Positions 1-7,447 of a stretch of DNA of 64,000 bases are shown here, in pieces. Source of the stretch: Corynebacterium pollutisoli (GTDB taxonomy: Bacteria; Actinomycetota; Actinomycetes; Mycobacteriales; Mycobacteriaceae); contig NZ_FXAR01000009.1 of the NCBI RefSeq assembly GCF_900177745.1, positions 20,634-84,633 of the forward strand, in the 5' to 3' direction. The notes beneath the pieces are model-generated. The model made no database searches. It worked only from the letters and a program-made list of their open reading frames with translations, and had not been told where the DNA came from. Numbering within the stretch: the stretch's first letter is position 1; each line of letters starts with the position of its first letter. The translations under genes and the position numbers were made by a program.

Positions 1-156
1 GGCAATGGGCATGAGCGCCTCGGTGGTGCCGGAGTACTTGAGGATCATGCCGAGGATGAGCAGGACCCAGGTGAACATCTCCAGGGCGGCGGCGAAACGG
101 TGGAACGTGGCGGGGGTGAGCCCCCGCGCGGTGGTGGGGCGAGCGGTTGTCGTCAT
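1..156 (-). CDS. DUF3817-type integral membrane protein (5' end only)
   Basis: The first 52 codons of a leftward gene that runs off the window edge. The start is the ATG whose complement ends at 156. The peptide has a polar, Thr/Arg-rich head, then a hydrophobic segment at about residues 23-38 that runs into a KYSGTTEALMPI-like stretch. That layout (Ala-Leu-Glu in the first helix, then Leu-Lys-Tyr) matches the start of the small DUF3817 membrane proteins of actinobacteria. The function of that family is unknown to me. It is divergent from tesB, with an 88-bp gap holding both start regions. The family call rests on about 50 residues and is moderate. Confidence 0.55.
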   Translation of the reverse strand, partial: MTTTARPTTARGLTPATFHRFAAALEMFTWVLLILGMILKYSGTTEALMPIA

Positions 157-244
157 AATTGTCCAGCCTACCGGGGACAGGCCGAAACTCCATGGTCGCA
201 GGCTCCACCATCCGGTTGATTTCCGGGGGGTAAGGTAATCGCCC

Positions 245-1102
245 ATGGACATCGAGTACATCCTCGGGCTGGAGAAGATCGACACCGACATCTACCGCGG
301 CCCGGCCGTGGAGTCGGAGCTGATCCGCACCTTCGGCGGCCAGGTGGCGGCCCAGGCGCTGGTGGCGGCCACGGAGACCGTCGAGGCGGGCAAGGCCGTG
401 CACTCCCTGCACGGCTACTTCCTGGCGGCCGGCAAGGCGGCCGACCCGACCGTGTTCCTCGTCGACCGGCTGCGCGACGGCCGCAGCTTCTCCTCCCGCC
501 AGGTCCGCGCGGTCCAGAACGGAGAGACGATCTTCTCCATGCAGGCCAGCTTCCACGTCCGCGACGACATCGGCCCCGAGCACTCCGACGTCATGCGCAG
601 GGTGCCCATGCCGGAGGACTTCGCCGAGGGCGACTTCACCATGCCCGTGTCCTCCCGCGCGCTGCTCGAGGAGTGGGGCGACTGGGAGATCCACGTCGTG
701 CCCCCGGAGAAGTACGAGCACAACAAGTACACCCCCTCCCAGCAGGTGGTGTGGTTCCGCTCCAAACGGCCCCTGCCCGACGACGAGCGCTTCCACGTCT
801 GCACCCTCGCCTACATGTCCGACATGACGCTGCTGCACTCCTCCCTCGTGCCGCACCCGGGGCACAAGGTCCAGATGGCCAGCCTCGACCACGCCATGTG
901 GTTCCTGCGTCCCTTCCGCGCCGACGACTGGCTCATGTACGACCAGGTCTCGCCCTCCGCGCACGCGGGGCGCGCGCTCACCCACGGCCGCATCTTCGAC
1001 CGCGCCGGGAACCTCGTCGCCATGGTCACCCAGGAGGGGCTCACCCGCACGCTGCGGCCGGGGTCGCAGTCCATCCCGGTGAAGACGCCGGGTTCGGATT
1101 AG
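245..1102 (+). CDS. tesB: Acyl-CoA thioesterase II (TesB family)
   Basis: 285 aa, the normal length for TesB. The enzyme hydrolyses medium- and long-chain acyl-CoA to free fatty acid and CoA in the cytosol. It has the double hot-dog layout: the N-terminal half has the FGGQVAAQAL motif (about residues 30-40), and the C-terminal half has SLDHAMWFLRPF with the expected catalytic Asp near residue 214, and TQEG near 262 supplying the conserved Gln. The ATG at 245 follows a purine-rich GGGGGGTAAGGT stretch, which supports this start. It stands alone: a divergent membrane gene lies on the left and an AT-rich accessory patch begins right after its stop. The physiological substrate cannot be read from context. 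Confidence 0.93.
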   Translation: MDIEYILGLEKIDTDIYRGPAVESELIRTFGGQVAAQALVAATETVEAGKAVHSLHGYFLAAGKAADPTVFLVDRLRDGRSFSSRQVRAVQNGETIFSMQASFHVRDDIGPEHSDVMRRVPMPEDFAEGDFTMPVSSRALLEEWGDWEIHVVPPEKYEHNKYTPSQQVVWFRSKRPLPDDERFHVCTLAYMSDMTLLHSSLVPHPGHKVQMASLDHAMWFLRPFRADDWLMYDQVSPSAHAGRALTHGRIFDRAGNLVAMVTQEGLTRTLRPGSQSIPVKTPGSD

Positions 1103-1159
1103 GGCGTTGCACTTTCACCCTGACTGAGGACATGTCACCAGGGCCCTGTCGATGTGACG

Positions 1160-1169
1160 GTGAAGAGCC
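1160..1169 (-). repeat. Solitary ISL3-like terminus (IS scar)
   Basis: Read on the minus strand, these ten bases (GGCTCTTCAC) are identical to the outer ten bases of the left inverted repeat of the ISL3 element at 1895, but face the other way. No transposase lies to the left; only 57 bases separate this site from the tesB stop, and they include a small palindrome (CAGGGCCCTG, 1139-1148). I read it as a leftover end of a related element, so the AT-rich gene at 1351-1845 lies between two IS ends. Ten bases is short, so chance similarity cannot be excluded. Confidence 0.35.
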
Positions 1170-1350
1170 ATTTAACTAGTCCAACCATCTAGCCTTTAAC
1201 ATAACTGCACTAATAATCCGAGTTGCCACTGTGGTTGTAGCGAGAGCCCATCTCTCGCAACATATTTACAGGTTTACAGCATCAATAAATATGTCGTCCC
1301 CAACCGCAGTGAGACGCTTAGAACAATGGAATACTCTTCCAAACGCATTT

Positions 1351-1845
1351 TCAATTAACAATAGTAGAAGATTTTTCTCTATGGGATTCAAGGACATTCG
1401 CAATCTCTTGCCCACGTTTCAGAGAAGAAACTCCAATACGAATTACCTTGCTGTCAATAAGATAAAAAGCCAGGCAGCTCGTTGATTGCCCAGCATCGAT
1501 AAAGATCTCTCCGCCACGCTTCAAGGATCCCCGATTTCCCCACTCCCGTTCGAGGGGTTTTATTGGCTCCACAGCAATCGACCGGATCTCTTCGAACTGG
1601 ATTGTTTTTCTCCACAACGGTGGCAACTGCAACTGCACCGAATTTGAATTTGCAGACACTATGGTGCCAGCTCTCCAGTAAATGATCACGAACACTAAGC
1701 AAATAATAGTAAAAATTACCGATGGCAATGGGTTTACTAGGCCACTAAAAGTAACTGTTACCAAAAAAATAAGGGACATTGCCACTAGTAATCCTACTGT
1801 CCACCGGTGAGCGGACGGGATTCTATTGCCATATACTTTTTCCAC
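1351..1845 (-). CDS. Orphan membrane protein with PH-like C-terminal half, low GC
   Basis: 164 aa from a GTG at 1845; a TTG one codon upstream is the alternative, and neither has a good ribosome-binding site. Two hydrophobic segments at about residues 17-35 and 40-56 form a hairpin through the membrane. The remaining ~105 residues are soluble and beta-strand-rich (SVQLQLPPLWRKTIQFEEIRSIAVEP), reminiscent of bacterial PH-like domains, but I cannot assign a family. Base composition is clearly AT-rich against the very GC-rich surroundings, and AT-rich codons are used throughout. That, plus IS ends on both sides, points to acquisition by transfer. No partner gene is adjacent. Confidence 0.55.
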   Translation of the reverse strand: MEKVYGNRIPSAHRWTVGLLVAMSLIFLVTVTFSGLVNPLPSVIFTIICLVFVIIYWRAGTIVSANSNSVQLQLPPLWRKTIQFEEIRSIAVEPIKPLEREWGNRGSLKRGGEIFIDAGQSTSCLAFYLIDSKVIRIGVSSLKRGQEIANVLESHREKSSTIVN

Positions 1846-1894
1846 AATTGATACTCTAACAGGAATTTATCTATACGGTGAAACAATCATAACG

Positions 1895-1917
1895 GGCTCT
1901 TCACGATTTAGAGTGCG
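1895..1917 (+). repeat. ISL3 element left inverted repeat
   Basis: 23-bp terminal repeat, matching the right repeat at 3331-3353 at 19 of 23 positions; the outer eight and inner seven positions are identical. It overlaps the transposase stop codon. Confidence 0.8.
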
Positions 1918-3225
1918 TTGATCCTGGCCTGCAGCTGTCCGGAGTGGATCAGTGACCGCAAGATGTAGTGGTCGAGGTTCCGGAATCCGAGTGCGATGCC
2001 GCGTAGGTGCTCAAGCCGTCCGTCGATGGCTTCGACCGGGCCGTTGGACGCCCCAATGTCGAAGTAGGCGAGCACGTCCTCACGCCGGCGCCACAAGGTC
2101 CGTCCCAGTTGGGCGAGCTCCTCCAAGCCTTTCGGTAAGCCCTTGCGCAGGGTGTTGATGATCCGGTCCATCAGCTTCTTCCCCTCCTTTTTCTTCGGAT
2201 GCCCGTACGCCTGGATCAGGTCCTGGTAGAACATCCAGGTGACTTCGAGTGCGACGTACTCATCGTCGGTGGCCCACAACAGGTCCAGCCGCCTGTTCTG
2301 CCGCGTCGTGAGGTAGTTCCTCCTGGTCAGCAAGGTGCGTCGGTACTTGTATAACGGATCATCCTTACGCCCACGCCGCCCCGAGGTTTCACGTTGCAGG
2401 CGTTGCCGACAGCAGGTCGAGCTTGTCCGCGGCCAGGTGCACGACATGGAAGGGATCCATGACCTTTCTCGCCTGAGGGAGCGCCTGGTCCACCGCGGTG
2501 GCGTAGCCGGCGAAGCCATTCATGGTCACCACCTGCACTTGTCTCCTGAACTCAGGGCTGCGTTCCTGCAGCCAGGTTCGCAGGACTTCTGCACTGCGTC
2601 CCGGGCGCATGTCCAGCAACCGGGCAGGACCTGCCCCGGTGACCAGGGGTGTGAGGTCCACCAGGACCGTCACAAACGACGATGGCTGGCCCGGGCGGCG
2701 GGTGTGCTTCCACACATGCTCGTCGACCCCGAGGATGCGTACGCCGTCCAGGTGGGAGGGGTTGTCGTAGACAAGCTTGCGGCAGGCGTCGACGGCAACC
2801 TGGTTGACCAGCTCCCAGCCCACCCCGAGTGCTTTCGCCGTGGCGGACACACTCATGCGGTCGACTGCCAGGCGCTGGAGGACCCAGCGGGTGACCCGGT
2901 GGGTCAGCTTCGCACCATCATCGGCACACGTCAGGGAGGCCTGGAAGATCTTCCTGTCGCAGGTGGTGTCCGTGCAGGTGACACGGGGGACGCGCACGTG
3001 CAGACGGGTGGGGAACCCCACGACGGGAAGGTCGACCAGGGTCCGGACGATGTGGTCCCGTAGCTTTCCGGGATTTCCGCACTCGGGGCAGAGGCCAGAC
3101 ACGGTCACGGGTGCGGCGTCGATAATGGTGAGGGTGCCGGCGTCGGCGGCACCGGTGATCGTCAGGCCGATTTCCGCGGTACGGCAGATGGTGTCGGCCA
3201 CGAGGTTGCCAGTAGTAGGCTGCAC
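1908..3225 (-). pseudogene. ISL3-family transposase, frameshifted
   Basis: Starts at GTG 3225 with the typical N-terminus (GNLVADTICRTAEIGLTITGA). A zinc-ribbon follows (CPECGNPG...CTDTTCDRKIF), then the DDE region (GVDEHVWK, VMDPFHVVHL). Frame is lost near 2412: the codons read CTG CTG TCG GCA and stop at 2389. Removing one base gives Leu-Cys-Arg-Gln-Arg, and the second frame then continues cleanly to the stop at 1908 with the usual C-terminal region (GPVEAIDGRLEHLRGIALGFRN). The restored protein would be about 438 aa, normal for the family. The position where I expect a conserved Asp (VVAMDGF in relatives, from memory) reads Asn (VVTMNGF). Frameshift and substitution together suggest an inactive copy. 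Confidence 0.85.
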
Positions 3226-3330
3226 AGCAGGGTCCTGGTTCGGTCAGATGGAAGCTTCGCAACTCTCATCTTGTACCGGCCAGGACCCCTATATGTTGTG
3301 CCACCCCGAACTCCACCCTGGGCTCACCTA

Positions 3331-3353
3331 CGCACTCCGAAACGCGAAGAGCC
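3331..3353 (-). repeat. ISL3 element right inverted repeat
   Basis: Complement of the left terminal repeat with four mismatches. It lies 106 bp upstream of the transposase start, a spacing that leaves room for the element's own promoter. Confidence 0.8.
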
Positions 3354-3587
3354 GGTATAGGTGCACGGGAGGCGGAGTCGCCGGCCGGGAGTCGCGGATC
3401 GGCGCGACTTTCCGCACTCGGACTGGCGTTCGGCACGGGCGGGCTGCGTATACTTGGTCAAGTCAAATCACGTGACGTCCCTGTTCGCCCGGTGTTGCCC
3501 GCTCCCGCGGGGTGGTTGATCCACGCCCCCGCGGTCGAGCGTCGGCACCCGCCACGGCGGTGAGCAGGGCAGGAAGAAAGGGAACCG
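3354..3587 (+). other. Gap between IS right end and yebC
   Basis: Together with the IS leader this makes a gene-free stretch of 362 bases (3226-3587). I see no open frame with coding character, no tRNA and no strong hairpin. The only recognisable signals are the TATACT hexamer at 3449 and a ribosome-binding site (GGAAGAAAGGGA) shortly before yebC at 3588. In relatives other genes often sit upstream of yebC, so the IS insertion may mark a deletion point; that is inference. Confidence 0.5.
3449..3454 (+). promoter_or_regulatory. Probable -10 element for the yebC-ruv operon
   Basis: TATACT fits the actinobacterial sigma-A -10 pattern (TAnnnT). Transcription from about 3461 would give a leader of roughly 125 bases before yebC. 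No convincing -35 is visible, which is common in corynebacterial promoters. Confidence 0.4.
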
Positions 3588-4340
3588 ATGGCAGGCCATT
3601 CAAAGTGGGCGACCACCAAGCACAAGAAGGCGGCGAACGATGCCAAGCGCTCCAAGGAGTGGGCCAAGGCGATCAAGGCCATTGAGGTCGCGGCCCGCAT
3701 GGGCGGTGGCGATCCGGCCGGTAACCCGACGCTGGACGACATGATCAAGAAGGCCAAGAAGGCCTCCGTCCCCAACGACAACATCGAGCGTGCCCGCAAG
3801 CGCGGCGCCGGCGAGGAGGCCGGTGGCTCCGACTGGGAGAACATCACCTACGAGGGTTACGGCCCCAACGGTGTCGCCGTCCTCATCGAGTGCCTCACCG
3901 ACAACCGCAACCGCGCCGCCACCGAGGTCCGCACCGCCATGTCCAAGAACGGCGGCAACCTCGGCGAGTCCGGTTCCGTCGCGTACCTGTTCACCCGCAC
4001 CGGCATCGTGCTGGTGGAGAAGGGTGAGCTGAGCGAGGACGACGTCCTCATGGCGGTCCTCGACGCCGGCGCCGAGGAGGTCAATGACCTCGGGGAGAAG
4101 TTCGAGGTCGTCTGCGCCCCGACCGATCTGCAGGCCGTCAAGGAGGCCCTCGAGGCCGCCGACATCGCCGTCGATGAAGCCGACCAGGACTTCCGTGCCT
4201 CCGTCGAGGTGCCCCTGGACGTCGAGGGGGCGAAGAAGATGTTCAAGCTCATCGACGCCCTCGAGGACTCCGACGACGTCCAGGACGTCTACACCAACAT
4301 GGACCTCTCCGACGAGGTCCTCGCCGCCCTCGACGACTAG
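3588..4340 (+). CDS. yebC: YebC/PmpR family DNA-binding regulatory protein
   Basis: 250 aa, full length. It opens with the family signature [25 protein letters not shown], and the three-domain YebC fold is kept throughout, including [20 protein letters not shown] at about 90-110. Members act as DNA-binding regulators, and newer work on the family links them to translation of difficult peptide motifs. The ATG is preceded by GGAAGAAAGGGA. It is followed 55 bp later by ruvC, the classic yebC-ruvCAB arrangement, so co-transcription with the Holliday junction genes is likely. Which genes it controls here cannot be told from sequence. Confidence 0.93.
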   Translation: MAGHSKWATTKHKKAANDAKRSKEWAKAIKAIEVAARMGGGDPAGNPTLDDMIKKAKKASVPNDNIERARKRGAGEEAGGSDWENITYEGYGPNGVAVLIECLTDNRNRAATEVRTAMSKNGGNLGESGSVAYLFTRTGIVLVEKGELSEDDVLMAVLDAGAEEVNDLGEKFEVVCAPTDLQAVKEALEAADIAVDEADQDFRASVEVPLDVEGAKKMFKLIDALEDSDDVQDVYTNMDLSDEVLAALDD

Positions 4341-4380
4341 TTCGGACGTGTGTGCTATAACTGGGGGAACACTGGCACAC

Positions 4381-4386
4381 AGGAGG
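4381..4386 (+). promoter_or_regulatory. Ribosome-binding site fixing the ruvC GTG start
   Basis: AGGAGG nine bases before GTG 4396. This perfect Shine-Dalgarno supports the GTG over the downstream ATG (VMGIDPG) that would trim the N-terminal strand. Confidence 0.75.
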
Positions 4387-4395
4387 GTGTAACGC

Positions 4396-4929
4396 GTGAG
4401 TCTGGCTGGACTGCGGGTGATGGGCATTGACCCGGGTTTGACCCGGTGCGGTCTGTCCGTCGTCCAGGCAGGTCGGGGGCGGGAGGTGCTGCCCGTGGCC
4501 GTCGGGGTGGTGCGCACCCCGGCTGGCGCCGAGCTCGCCGAACGCCTGCTGCGGCTGTCGACGGCCGTCAACGAGTGGATGGACGACTATCGTCCGGACG
4601 TCGTGGCGGTCGAGCGCGTGTTTGAACGCGGCAACGTCTCCACCGTCATGCACACCGCCCACGCCTCCGGGGTGCTGGTTCTGGCGGCCGCGCAGCGGGG
4701 GATCCCGGTGCACATGTACACGCCCTCGGAGGTCAAGAAGGCGATCTCCGGCAACGGGCGGGCCGACAAGAAGCAGATGACCTCCATGATCACCCGCATC
4801 CTGGGGTTGTCCGCGCCGCCGAAACCGGCCGACGCCGCCGATGCCCTGGCCCTGGCCGTCTGCCACTGCTGGCGCGCCCCGCTGCTCGCCCGCACCACCG
4901 CCCTGCTCAACCCTGGAGGAACATCGTGA
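4396..4929 (+). CDS. ruvC: Crossover junction endodeoxyribonuclease RuvC
   Basis: 177 aa. RuvC is the dimeric nuclease that resolves Holliday junctions after RuvAB branch migration. The four acidic active-site positions are visible: Asp12 in MGIDPGLT, Glu near 71 in VAVERVF, and the Asp pair in DAADALALA near 148. The RuvC-type RNase H fold is complete. Starts at GTG and its last four bases overlap the ruvA start (GTGA), so the two are translationally coupled. No odd features. Confidence 0.96.
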   Translation: MSLAGLRVMGIDPGLTRCGLSVVQAGRGREVLPVAVGVVRTPAGAELAERLLRLSTAVNEWMDDYRPDVVAVERVFERGNVSTVMHTAHASGVLVLAAAQRGIPVHMYTPSEVKKAISGNGRADKKQMTSMITRILGLSAPPKPADAADALALAVCHCWRAPLLARTTALLNPGGTS

Positions 4930-5537
4930 TCGCATCGGTTCGTGGCACCGTCATCGCCCTCGGCCTGGACCATGTGGTCATCGAGTGCGCGGGCGTGGGC
5001 TACCGGGTGGAGGCCACCCCGGCGACCCTGGCCACCCTGCGCCGCGGGGAGGAGGCGGTCCTGCTCACCAGCCTCATCGTCCGCGAGGACGCACACATCC
5101 TCCACGGTTTCGCCTCCGACGAGGACCGCGGCATGTTCCACCTCCTGCAGACCGTCACCGGGCTGGGCCCGCGCCTGGCGGTGGCCTGCCTGTCGGTCTT
5201 CAACGCGGGGGAGATCTCCGCGGCGATCGCGGGGGAGGACGCGAAGGCGCTGCAGCGGATACCGGGCGTCGGTAAGCGGATGGCCGAGCGGCTGGTCCTG
5301 GAACTGAAGGACAAGGTCGCGGCCTACGCGCCGGCCCCCGCCGAGGGGGAGGCGGTCGTGCCCGACCTCACCCCGGCGGCGGAGTCCGTGGCGTTGCAGG
5401 TCACCGAGGCGCTCGTCGGACTCGGCTTCACCGACCGCGTGGCGGCCCCGGTGGTCGAGGGCGTGCTCGCCGAGAACCCCGAGCTCGACACCGCCGCCGC
5501 GCTGCGTGCCGCGCTGACCCAGCTCGGCCGGAAGTAG
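4926..5537 (+). CDS. ruvA: Holliday junction branch migration protein RuvA
   Basis: 203 aa. RuvA binds four-way junctions as a tetramer and loads RuvB. Domain I (OB fold) covers about residues 1-63. Domain II holds paired helix-hairpin-helix motifs ([13 protein letters not shown] and [15 protein letters not shown]). A flexible acidic linker and the RuvB-binding domain III finish the protein (EALVGLGFT). The GTG start overlaps the ruvC stop by four bases, with GGAGGA just upstream. ruvB begins 11 bases after the stop. Confidence 0.96.
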   Translation: MIASVRGTVIALGLDHVVIECAGVGYRVEATPATLATLRRGEEAVLLTSLIVREDAHILHGFASDEDRGMFHLLQTVTGLGPRLAVACLSVFNAGEISAAIAGEDAKALQRIPGVGKRMAERLVLELKDKVAAYAPAPAEGEAVVPDLTPAAESVALQVTEALVGLGFTDRVAAPVVEGVLAENPELDTAAALRAALTQLGRK

Positions 5538-5548
5538 GCTGGGGCGTC

Positions 5549-6610
5549 GTGAGTGACATGGAGCGCACCGAGTTCAGGTTGCCGGACGGATTCGACATCG
5601 ACCGGGACGTCGATACGCGGCTGCAGGCGGGGGAGCAGGAGTCGGAGACGACCCTGCGCCCGAAGAACCTCGACGAGTTCATCGGCCAGCAGAAGGTGCG
5701 TGACCAGCTCTCGCTCGTGCTCACCGGCGCGAAGAACCGCGGCGTCACCCCGGATCACGTGCTGCTGTCCGGCCCGCCCGGACTGGGCAAGACGACGATG
5801 GCGATGATCATCGCGCAGGAACTCAACACCAACCTCCGCATGACCTCCGGCCCGGCGCTCGAGCGCGCGGGCGATCTCGCGGCGATGCTGTCGAACCTCA
5901 TGGAGGGTGACGTCCTGTTCATCGACGAGATCCACCGCATCGCCCGGCCTGCGGAGGAGATGCTGTACATGGCGATGGAGGACTTCCGGATCGACGTCAT
6001 CGTCGGCAAGGGGCCCGGTGCCACGTCCATCCCGCTGGAACTCCCGCCGTTCACCCTGGTCGGAGCGACGACGCGGTCCGGCATGCTCACCGGCCCCCTG
6101 CGCGACCGTTTCGGTTTCACCGCGCAGATGGAGTTCTACGACGTCGCCGACCTCACCCGCGTGGTCACCCGCGCCGCGAAGATCCTCGACGTCACGATGG
6201 ACCCGGATGCCGCAGTCGAGATCGCGTCCCGCTCGCGGGGGACGCCGCGTATCGCCAACCGGCTGCTGCGCCGGGTGCGTGACTTCGCGGAGGTCAACGC
6301 CGACGGCCACATCAACCTCGCCGCCGCCCAGGGTGCGCTCGAGATCTTCGACGTCGACGAGCTCGGCCTCGACCGGCTCGACCGCTCGGTGCTCTCCGCG
6401 CTCATCCGCGGGCATGGCGGCGGGCCCGTCGGTGTGAACACCCTGGCCATCGCCGTCGGCGAGGAACCCGGGACCGTCGAGGAGGTGTGCGAGCCCTACC
6501 TGGTGCGCGCCGGCCTCATCGCCCGCACCGGGCGGGGGCGCGTGGCCACGGCCAGCGCGTGGCGGCACCTGGGCCTCGAGCCGCCGGAGGGCGCGCTCGG
6601 CCTGTTCTGA
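5549..6610 (+). CDS. ruvB: Holliday junction branch migration ATPase RuvB
   Basis: 353 aa, full length. It is the AAA+ hexameric motor that drives branch migration with RuvA. Walker A is GPPGLGKTT (about residues 74-82) and Walker B is FIDEIHR (about 127-133). The sensor/arginine region GATTRSGML and the sensor-2 motif [13 protein letters not shown] follow, then the C-terminal winged helix ([14 protein letters not shown]). It starts at GTG 5549; an ATG four codons in (MERTEF) is an alternative. It closes the ruvCAB unit: 133 bp separate it from yajC. Confidence 0.96.
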   Translation: MSDMERTEFRLPDGFDIDRDVDTRLQAGEQESETTLRPKNLDEFIGQQKVRDQLSLVLTGAKNRGVTPDHVLLSGPPGLGKTTMAMIIAQELNTNLRMTSGPALERAGDLAAMLSNLMEGDVLFIDEIHRIARPAEEMLYMAMEDFRIDVIVGKGPGATSIPLELPPFTLVGATTRSGMLTGPLRDRFGFTAQMEFYDVADLTRVVTRAAKILDVTMDPDAAVEIASRSRGTPRIANRLLRRVRDFAEVNADGHINLAAAQGALEIFDVDELGLDRLDRSVLSALIRGHGGGPVGVNTLAIAVGEEPGTVEEVCEPYLVRAGLIARTGRGRVATASAWRHLGLEPPEGALGLF

Positions 6611-6743
6611 CCGCCGGCCCGCGGCACAGTAGCCCGCGATGGGCCTCCGGAAGCCGCTGGAAAAGGGCTTCGGGGTAGGAAAGGCCGCTCCCGCGGTGGT
6701 TCAGGTGGTATGCGACCGCAGCGATCTGGCACACTGACACATC

Positions 6744-7187
6744 ATGGATATCCTTCTCCTCGTCCTCATTGTCGCGATCTTCATCCTGCCGTCGTTCCTC
6801 ATGATGCGCAGCCAGCGTCGCCGCCAGACCGAGATGCAGAACATGCAGTCCGCACTCGGTGTCGGGGACCGCGTGGTCACCGTCGCCGGCATCCACGGCA
6901 CCATCGTCAACGCGCGCGAGACCCAGGTGGAGATCGAGATCGCCCCGGGCGTCCAGGTCACCATGGACCGCATCGCCATCATGCGTAAGGCCACCCCGGA
7001 GGACCTCGGCGTCATCGGCGGTGCCACCGCAGCCGGTGCCGGCACCATCCCGGCCGCCGACGAGCAGGTCGGCTACCAGCACCCGGAGTACCCGGAGGCC
7101 ACCGACCACACCGACTACACCGACCGCACCGACTACCCGGAGCACCCGGAGAACCGCCCCGACGGCGGCCACCCTGAGAACCGTTAG
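6744..7187 (+). CDS. yajC: Preprotein translocase accessory subunit YajC
   Basis: 147 aa. YajC is a single-span membrane protein associated with SecDF and YidC. One transmembrane helix spans about residues 3-19, followed by the conserved soluble segment (MRSQRRRQTEMQNM...GDRVVTVAGIHGTIV). The last ~40 residues are a low-complexity, strain-variable-looking tail rich in Tyr, Asp, His, Pro and Glu (repeated TDY and PEH-type units), which lies outside the conserved YajC core. It lies upstream of secD and secF as in most actinobacteria, but a strong hairpin separates it from secD. Confidence 0.9.
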   Translation: MDILLLVLIVAIFILPSFLMMRSQRRRQTEMQNMQSALGVGDRVVTVAGIHGTIVNARETQVEIEIAPGVQVTMDRIAIMRKATPEDLGVIGGATAAGAGTIPAADEQVGYQHPEYPEATDHTDYTDRTDYPEHPENRPDGGHPENR

Positions 7188-7278
7188 ACGACGCTCGAGA
7201 TGCCCTTCCCGCTCGTCGGGCCGGTCATGCCGCCGCCCGGGCGGTGTGAGCGGGGAACGTGACGTCGATAAGCAACCT

Positions 7279-7307
7279 GACCCGCCGCACCCGGGGTGCG
7301 GCGGGTC
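7279..7307 (+). terminator. Strong GC hairpin after yajC
   Basis: A perfect 14-base inverted repeat (7279-7292 with 7294-7307; folding in practice with a loop of a few bases). It is followed by CGTCATTTCCCGGTT rather than a true T-run. Its position between yajC and secD suggests partial termination, so secD-secF probably have their own promoter. Confidence 0.7.
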
Positions 7308-7447
7308 CGTCATTTCCCGGTTAACTTGCCGGGGCCGCGCACTGCCCGGCCAGCCGCCATGACGTAGCATGATCGGTTGTGCACCTGCCGCCGACCCCGG
7401 TCGCGCGGGTGGAAGTCAGAGACATAAAAACAGATGGAGACAGTTCA

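Larger units (their letters stand above)
1895..3353 (-). mobile_element. ISL3-family insertion sequence, degenerate
   Basis: About 1.46 kb bounded by imperfect 23-bp inverted repeats at 1895-1917 (GGCTCTTCACGATTTAGAGT...) and 3331-3353 (complement). They match at 19 of 23 positions. The left repeat contains the transposase stop codon, as is usual for ISL3 elements. The single transposase gene is frameshifted (see the pseudogene entry). The 8-bp flanks (TCATAACG on the left, GGTATAGG on the right) are not duplicates, so either the target duplication has decayed or flanking DNA has rearranged. Family assignment rests on the transposase sequence and end structure; the ends resemble those I recall for corynebacterial ISL3 elements. 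Confidence 0.85.

Noticed and set aside
1231..1485. 84-residue plus-strand frame in the AT-rich patch
   Set aside because: It lies opposite the 164-residue minus-strand gene, has no ribosome-binding site and no recognisable fold.
3226..3587. tRNA or small RNA in the gap before yebC
   Set aside because: No cloverleaf-like arms and no stable hairpin other than IS ends are visible.
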